A stretch of DNA of 9,333 bases from an uncultured Dermatophilus sp. (lineage in GTDB: Bacteria > Actinomycetota > Actinomycetes > Actinomycetales > Dermatophilaceae): the NCBI GenBank assembly GCA_945876925.1, contig CAMCQD010000046.1, positions 1 through 9,333 on the forward strand. Direction: 5' to 3'. Under the pieces are notes generated by a model. It saw only the letters and a list, made by a program, of their open reading frames with translations. It searched no databases and was not told where the DNA came from. The position numbers were made by a program, and so were the translations under genes. Below are positions 5,857 to 9,333 of the stretch, piece by piece. The first letter of the stretch is position 1; every line of letters starts with the position of its first letter.

Positions 5857-7534
5857 TCAGTCGAGCGGGATCCGCCAGCGCAGCATCGTCCCGTGCGGGT
5901 GGCGGGCGCTCACCGCCAGGCTCCCCCGCGCCGCCCGGGCCCGCTCGGCGAGGTTGGCCAGCCCGCTGCGCTCGGCGTCATCATCCAGCCCGACGCCATC
6001 GTCCTGGATGACCACGAGCGTCGGTGACCCGCACGGCGACCGAGGCGTCCGTGGCATGAGCGTGCCGCACCATATTCGACAGCCCCTCGCGGACCACGGC
6101 CAGCACCTCGAACTCCAGGTCCGGCGGGATGTCGCCCAGCCGCCCCTCCAGCGACAGATCCGGGACGAACCCGCACGCCGCCGCCGCGGCCTCGACGAGC
6201 TGCTCGATCTCGGGGCCGAGCCCGCCCTCAGGCAGATGCCGGTGCAGGCCGGTGAGTGCCTCACGCAGCACCCGCACGGTCTCGTTGAGCTCGCCCACCA
6301 GCTCGCCGATCCGCTCGCGCCGGGCCTCATCGCCACGCCGGGCGAGCACCTGCAGCGACAGCCCGGCCGCGAAGATCCGCTGGATGACGTGGTCATGCAT
6401 ATCGCGGGCGATCCGCTCACGATCCTCCAGCACGCTGGTACGGGCGCGCTGCCGCTGAGCCCGCCCGGCCTCCAGGGCCAGGCCCATCCGGCCGGCGAAC
6501 TCGGGCAGCACGTCCATCGTCTCGATGGCCCGGCTGCCATCGTGAGTGGGCCACACGAGCACCAGGAGCCCGATCTCCTCCTCACCCACGCAGATCGGCA
6601 CGACCAGCGCGGTCAGCGGCCCTTCCAGTCCGGTGAGCTGGTGAATCTCGCCGGTCAGCTCGCCGCGGTGGCGGTCCTGCGCGGTCTCCATGAGGGTCAG
6701 CGGCACCCGGTGGCGCAAGGTGAGCTGCCACTGCCGCGACCGCAGCACCTGCCCGGCTGCCGTGCCCCGCTCGGCCGGGCCCGCGCCGTGCGCCGCGTCG
6801 ATGACCAGCTCACCCGATTCGGTGCGCACGGCCACGCAGGCGCACACCGCCCCGCTGAGTTCCCCGGCCCGCTTGGCCATCCTGGCCAGGGCGGCCGATT
6901 CGTGCCGTCCCTCCAGCAGGGTCTGGGTGAGTTCCCCGACCGCGGCGGCCCACCTGGCCCGGCTGCGTGCCCGGGCCAGGGTGTGCGCATTACGGATGGC
7001 CGGGCCGGCCGCCTCGGCGAGCACGCTCAGCGCGCGTTCGTCATGCGCGGTGAACGGCTGCCCGTCGCTGCGCTCGGTGAGATACAAGATCCCGTACACC
7101 CGCTCACCCACCCGGATGGGCGTGCCGAGCAGGCTCCGCATCGGCGGGTGCCCGGCCGGGAAACCGGCCGAGGCCGGATGGGCCGCCACGTTATCGATCC
7201 GGCGGGTGCGCGGCTCGCTGATGAGCAGCCCGAGCACCCCCTTGCCGCGCGGCGGCGGCCCGATGAGGCGGCTCTGCAGGTCGCTGAGCCCGTGCGTGAC
7301 GAACGCGGCCAGCTCGCGCCCGGTGACGTCGAGCACCCCGATGGCCCCGTACCGGGCGGAGGTGATCTCGCAGGCTGTCTCGACGGTGCGGCGCAGCACC
7401 CGGTCGAGGTCGAGATCGGCACCGAGCGTGCTCAGCGCCCGGATGATGGCCCGGGTGACCGCCGGGGAGGCGTCGAGGGGAACGGGGTTTCCTTCCGCGC
7501 GAGGCGAAGAGCCGGGCTCGGCTGGAGACGTCAC
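5857..7534 (-). pseudogene. DevS/DosS-like GAF-GAF sensor histidine kinase, frame broken in the ATPase domain
   Basis: GTG 7534 starts nine nt after the universal stress gene, so the two share an operon. The first frame gives 517 residues. GAF-A (about 44-185) contains AAHPASAGFPAGHPPM, where H129 matches the haem-ligand histidine (H149) of M. tuberculosis DosS, followed by YGILYLTERSDGQPF as in DosS. A second GAF lies at about 205-355. A HisKA_3 H-box follows, RIARDMHDHVIQRIF, with phospho-acceptor H380. The HATPase N-box is VREGLSNMVRHAHA (N487). After VRVTD (residue 505, about 6020) the frame runs out at TGA 5981. The rest of the ATPase, IQDDGVGLDDD and SGLANLAERA to RWRIPLD, is in another frame ending at 5857. 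The span of 1678 nt is one base over a multiple of three. The strand before DDGVG is shorter than in DosS, so a small out-of-frame deletion is as likely as a one-base insertion. Unless it is a sequencing error, the kinase lacks its ATP-binding G boxes and is inactive. Confidence 0.88.
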
Positions 7535-7543
7535 CGCCCCAGA

Positions 7544-8020
7544 CTACGAGGTGCGGGCGGTGACTTCCGCATCGCCGCCGGCCTTGGGCAGCGGGTCGCG
7601 CACGAGCAGCACATCGCAGCGGGCGTGCCGCTGGCAGTGCGCCGCCAGGCGATGCTCCACGTCGCTGCTGGTGCCCAGGACGAGCACGGCGGCGTTCCCG
7701 GAGCGGCCGACCAGTTCGTCACCGAGCCGCTCGGTGTACTCCAGCGCCTCGAACGTCACCGGCAGCCGGGGATGCTCGCGCATGGCCCGCAGCGCCGCCG
7801 CGAAGGTGACCTCATCGTGTGAGCCGTCCTGACCGTCCTGACCGCACTCCGCTCCCGGGCCGCTGACCTGCACGAACTTGAGCCGGGCACCGCGAGCGCT
7901 GGCCTCGCGCACCGCTGCCCGGGCCACCGCCGTGGCGGAGGCTGCGGGGAACAGCGCAACGACGACATCGGGAACCGGCCCGCCACCCCAGGCGACCGAA
8001 TCCCACTTGTTCGCGGTCAT
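7544..8020 (-). CDS. Universal stress protein (UspA family), single domain
   Basis: 158 residues from ATG 8020. The C-terminal half is clear: NAAVLVLGTSSDVEHRLAAH (about 109-128) with GTSS at 116-119, then CQRHARCDVLLVRDP, the usual final helix and strand. The N-terminal strand VVVALFPAAS (about 19-28) replaces the usual VVVGVDGS, so the canonical Asp and Gly of the nucleotide site are absent. The helix ARAAVREASARGARLKFVQV after it is normal. ATP binding may therefore be altered or lost; the glycine-rich loop also departs from the ATP-binding pattern. Usp proteins are small cytosolic stress proteins, many of them in the DosR dormancy regulon of mycobacteria. Here the gene lies between a DevR-like regulator and a DevS-like kinase, with nine nt to the kinase. 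No clear ribosome site is seen; a start a few codons away is possible. Confidence 0.87.
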   Translation of the reverse strand: MTANKWDSVAWGGGPVPDVVVALFPAASATAVARAAVREASARGARLKFVQVSGPGAECGQDGQDGSHDEVTFAAALRAMREHPRLPVTFEALEYTERLGDELVGRSGNAAVLVLGTSSDVEHRLAAHCQRHARCDVLLVRDPLPKAGGDAEVTARTS

Positions 8021-8083
8021 AGTTCATAGCGTTGGGGCACCCGGCCGGGCCGGTCAGGGTCGAAGGTCCTGCGGACGGGCAAC

Positions 8084-8117
8084 ACCGCCCCGGGCCGCAC
8101 TGCGCGCCCGGGGCGGT
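8084..8117 (-). terminator. Strong hairpin after the response regulator gene
   Basis: A perfect 12-bp inverted repeat, ACCGCCCCGGGC (8084-8095) and GCCCGGGGCGGT (8106-8117), with a 10-nt loop that can pair further. The proximal arm includes the last base of the response regulator stop codon. No U tract follows. It should end or attenuate the glnE-regulator transcript before the universal stress gene, and it is the strongest hairpin I see in the window. Confidence 0.7.
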
Positions 8118-8797
8118 CAGCCGCGCAGCTCATCGGCGTGCGTGGCGGCGAATACCGCTGCCTGCGTGCGCCGTTCCATGCCTAGCTTGGCCAGGATGGT
8201 GGTGATGTAATTCTTGACCGTCTTCTCCGCGAGGAACAGCTCGCCCCCGATCTGCCGGTTCGTCATCCCCTCGGCGACGCAGCGCAGGATGCGCCGCTCC
8301 TGCGGGGTGAGGCTGCGCAGCCGCGGATCGCGGCTGGTAAACGAGAACCGCTCGGTGACGGTGCGCCGGGACGCCTCCGGGAACAGGGTCTGCCCGGCCG
8401 CGACCCGCCGGATGTCAGCGACCAGCTCCTCGCCGCGGATGTCCTTGAGCACGTAGCCCGACGCCCCCGCCAGCACGGCCGCGGCGAGGGCCTGCTCGTC
8501 GTCGAATGAGGTGAGGATGAGCCCCCTGATGCGCGGATCGACCGCCCGGATGCTGCGGCACACCTCGATCCCCGAGCCGTCCGGCAGCCGCGCGTCCAGC
8601 ACCGCCACGTCCGGGTGCAGCGCGGGGATCCGGCGGGCCGCCTCCTCGGCGGAAGCCGACTCCCCCACGACCTGCACGTCCGGTTCCAGCTCGAGCAGCT
8701 CGCGCAGGCCCCGCCGGACGATCTCGTGGTCGTCTACCAGGTACACCCGCAGCGGGCGCGCCACCGGCCTGACAGGCTCATCTCCCCTGGTCACCAC
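8117..8797 (-). CDS. devR: DevR/DosR-like NarL-family response regulator
   Basis: 226 residues from GTG 8797, seven nt after an AGGAGG inside the glnE 3' end; the next codon (GTG 8794) is an alternative. The gene overlaps the glnE stop by seven nt, so translation is coupled. The receiver domain (about 16-130) has the acidic pair D22-D23 in YLVDDHEIVRRGL, phospho-acceptor D68 in AVLDARLPDGSG, a switch Thr/Ser in LILTSF and the lysine in GASGYVLKDI. The LuxR-type helix-turn-helix (about 155-212) contains LTPQERRILRCVAEGMTN, LFLAEKTVKNY and LAKLGMERRTQAAVFA. These are near-identical to DosR of M. tuberculosis, whose regulon serves hypoxia, NO and dormancy. A DevS-like kinase two genes downstream is the likely partner. 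The symbol marks family resemblance; orthology is not proven. Confidence 0.93.
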   Translation of the reverse strand: MVTRGDEPVRPVARPLRVYLVDDHEIVRRGLRELLELEPDVQVVGESASAEEAARRIPALHPDVAVLDARLPDGSGIEVCRSIRAVDPRIRGLILTSFDDEQALAAAVLAGASGYVLKDIRGEELVADIRRVAAGQTLFPEASRRTVTERFSFTSRDPRLRSLTPQERRILRCVAEGMTNRQIGGELFLAEKTVKNYITTILAKLGMERRTQAAVFAATHADELRG

Positions 8798-9333
8798 GTG
8801 TTCTCCTCCTGCCCGTAGAACAGCCGGGCCATGACGTCGCGGGCGTGCCGCGCCAGCTTGAGGTAACGCTCCACCACCTGCGCGCCATTGCCCGGGCCCC
8901 AGCCCAGGATGCGGGCCACCGCCTCGGCGTCGCGCACATCGGCCGGCACGGACTCCCCCGGCCGCCCCCGGGAGAGCATGACCGCGTCCCGCATCCGGCT
9001 GGCGGTCTCCCACGCCTCCGCCAGCACGGAGCCGTCCGCCTCGCCGATCAGCCCGGCGGCGACCGCGACCTGCAGCGCCGCCACGGTCCGCGTGGTGCGC
9101 AGCCCCGGATGGTCGCGGGCATGCTCCATCTGGATGAGCTGGATCGTCCATTCCACGTCCGACAGCCCGCCCCGGCCCAGCTTGAAGTGCCGGCGCGGGT
9201 CGGCGCCGCGGGGCAGCCGCTCGGACTCCATCCGCGCCTTGAGGCGGCGCACCTCGCGCACCTGCGCCGCGTCCAGCCCGTTGTCCGGCCACCGCCTGGG
9301 GTTGATCAGCTCGATGAATTCCGCGCCGAGCCC
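8791..9333 (-). CDS. glnE: Glutamine synthetase adenylyltransferase, C-terminal fragment (5' end outside window)
   Basis: The frame is open from the right edge to TGA 8791-8793, giving 180 residues of a protein that is normally about 950-1000 long. The fragment starts GLGAEFIELINPRRWPD, continues REVRRLKARMESERLPRG and then has HFKLGRGGLSDVEWTIQLIQ, the motif that follows the second nucleotidyltransferase domain in GlnE (KxGxGGLxDxE). The rest is the helical C-terminal domain (GlnD_UR_UTase type), with GLRTTRTVAAL and ASRMRDAVMLSRGRP. GlnE transfers AMP from ATP to a tyrosine of glutamine synthetase, and in many bacteria removes it, in response to nitrogen status. Its target here would be Tyr402 of the glnA product encoded at the left of the window. 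The C-terminal domain is the adenylylating one in the enteric enzyme. Its last codons carry the ribosome site of the next gene. The internal GTG at 9261 is not a start. Confidence 0.96.
   Translation of the reverse strand, partial: GLGAEFIELINPRRWPDNGLDAAQVREVRRLKARMESERLPRGADPRRHFKLGRGGLSDVEWTIQLIQMEHARDHPGLRTTRTVAALQVAVAAGLIGEADGSVLAEAWETASRMRDAVMLSRGRPGESVPADVRDAEAVARILGWGPGNGAQVVERYLKLARHARDVMARLFYGQEENTW
8803..8810 (-). promoter_or_regulatory. Ribosome binding site of the response regulator, inside glnE
   Basis: AGGAGGAG on the minus strand lies within the glnE codons for QEE just before its stop. It sits seven nt (AGGAGG end) from GTG 8797 and ten from GTG 8794, which favours 8797. A strong internal ribosome site plus overlap supports translational coupling. 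Confidence 0.75.

Noticed and set aside
5171..7822. Plus-strand open frame of 883 codons
   Set aside because: It lies antisense to the MarR, kinase and universal stress genes, all with clear motifs on the minus strand. Its translation is low-complexity, rich in Arg, Gly, Pro and His, as expected from antisense frames in GC-rich DNA.
8021..8083. Possible DosR-type operator upstream of the universal stress gene
   Set aside because: GGTC/GGAC repeats occur at 8052-8075, but no GGGAC-N-GTCCC inverted arrangement could be found; the repeats are direct and irregularly spaced.
8798..9292. N-terminal extension of the response regulator
   Set aside because: This part is the glnE gene read in the wrong frame. 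Receiver-domain homology starts only after 8797, where a strong ribosome site is found.
1..9333. CRISPR arrays, tRNA or rRNA genes, insertion sequences, attachment sites
   Set aside because: No regularly spaced repeats, tRNA-like cloverleaf or rRNA sequence, transposase motif or terminal inverted repeats were seen.

Overview
High-GC (roughly 65-70%), GTG-rich, densely coupled genes point to an actinomycete (Actinomycetota). The left edge has the order DUF4191 protein, RDD membrane protein, glnA, as I recall it from Streptomyces and Mycobacterium (Rv2219, Rv2219A, Rv2220). The species cannot be named from the sequence alone.

Layout. 1-166: tail of a DUF4191-type gene (+). 236-694: RDD membrane protein (-). 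695-829: divergent control region with a four-half-site GlnR operator upstream of glnA. 830-2254: complete type I glutamine synthetase glnA (+) with the adenylylation tyrosine. 2255-2441: run of hairpins between convergent units. 2442-4790: three-gene ABC-2 exporter operon (-), an ATPase and two permeases joined by GTGA stop/start overlaps; the first permease is interrupted by two one-base frameshifts in G runs. 4791-5143: less GC-rich spacer with the probable exporter promoter. 5144-5749: MarR-family regulator (-). 5857-7534: DevS/DosS-like GAF-GAF histidine kinase (-), whose ATPase domain is split by a frameshift near 6019. 7544-8020: universal stress protein (-). 8117-8797: DevR/DosR-like response regulator (-). 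8791-9333: 3' end of glnE (-), overlapping the regulator start.

How it fits together. glnA makes glutamine. GlnE adenylylates GlnA on Tyr402 to turn it down, and GlnR probably controls glnA transcription. In M. tuberculosis glnA1 and glnE are neighbours; here about 6.5 kb lies between them. That block holds a redox/dormancy-type signalling set (response regulator, universal stress protein, sensor kinase) plus a MarR-ABC exporter module. The DevR-like regulator is translationally coupled to glnE, which suggests co-expression of nitrogen control and an oxygen/redox or dormancy response. This is the most interesting arrangement in the window.

Caution. Three reading-frame breaks occur in 9.3 kb, all of the same sign (net +1 modulo 3), two of them in G homopolymers. 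Sequencing error must be excluded before the kinase and permease are treated as real pseudogenes.
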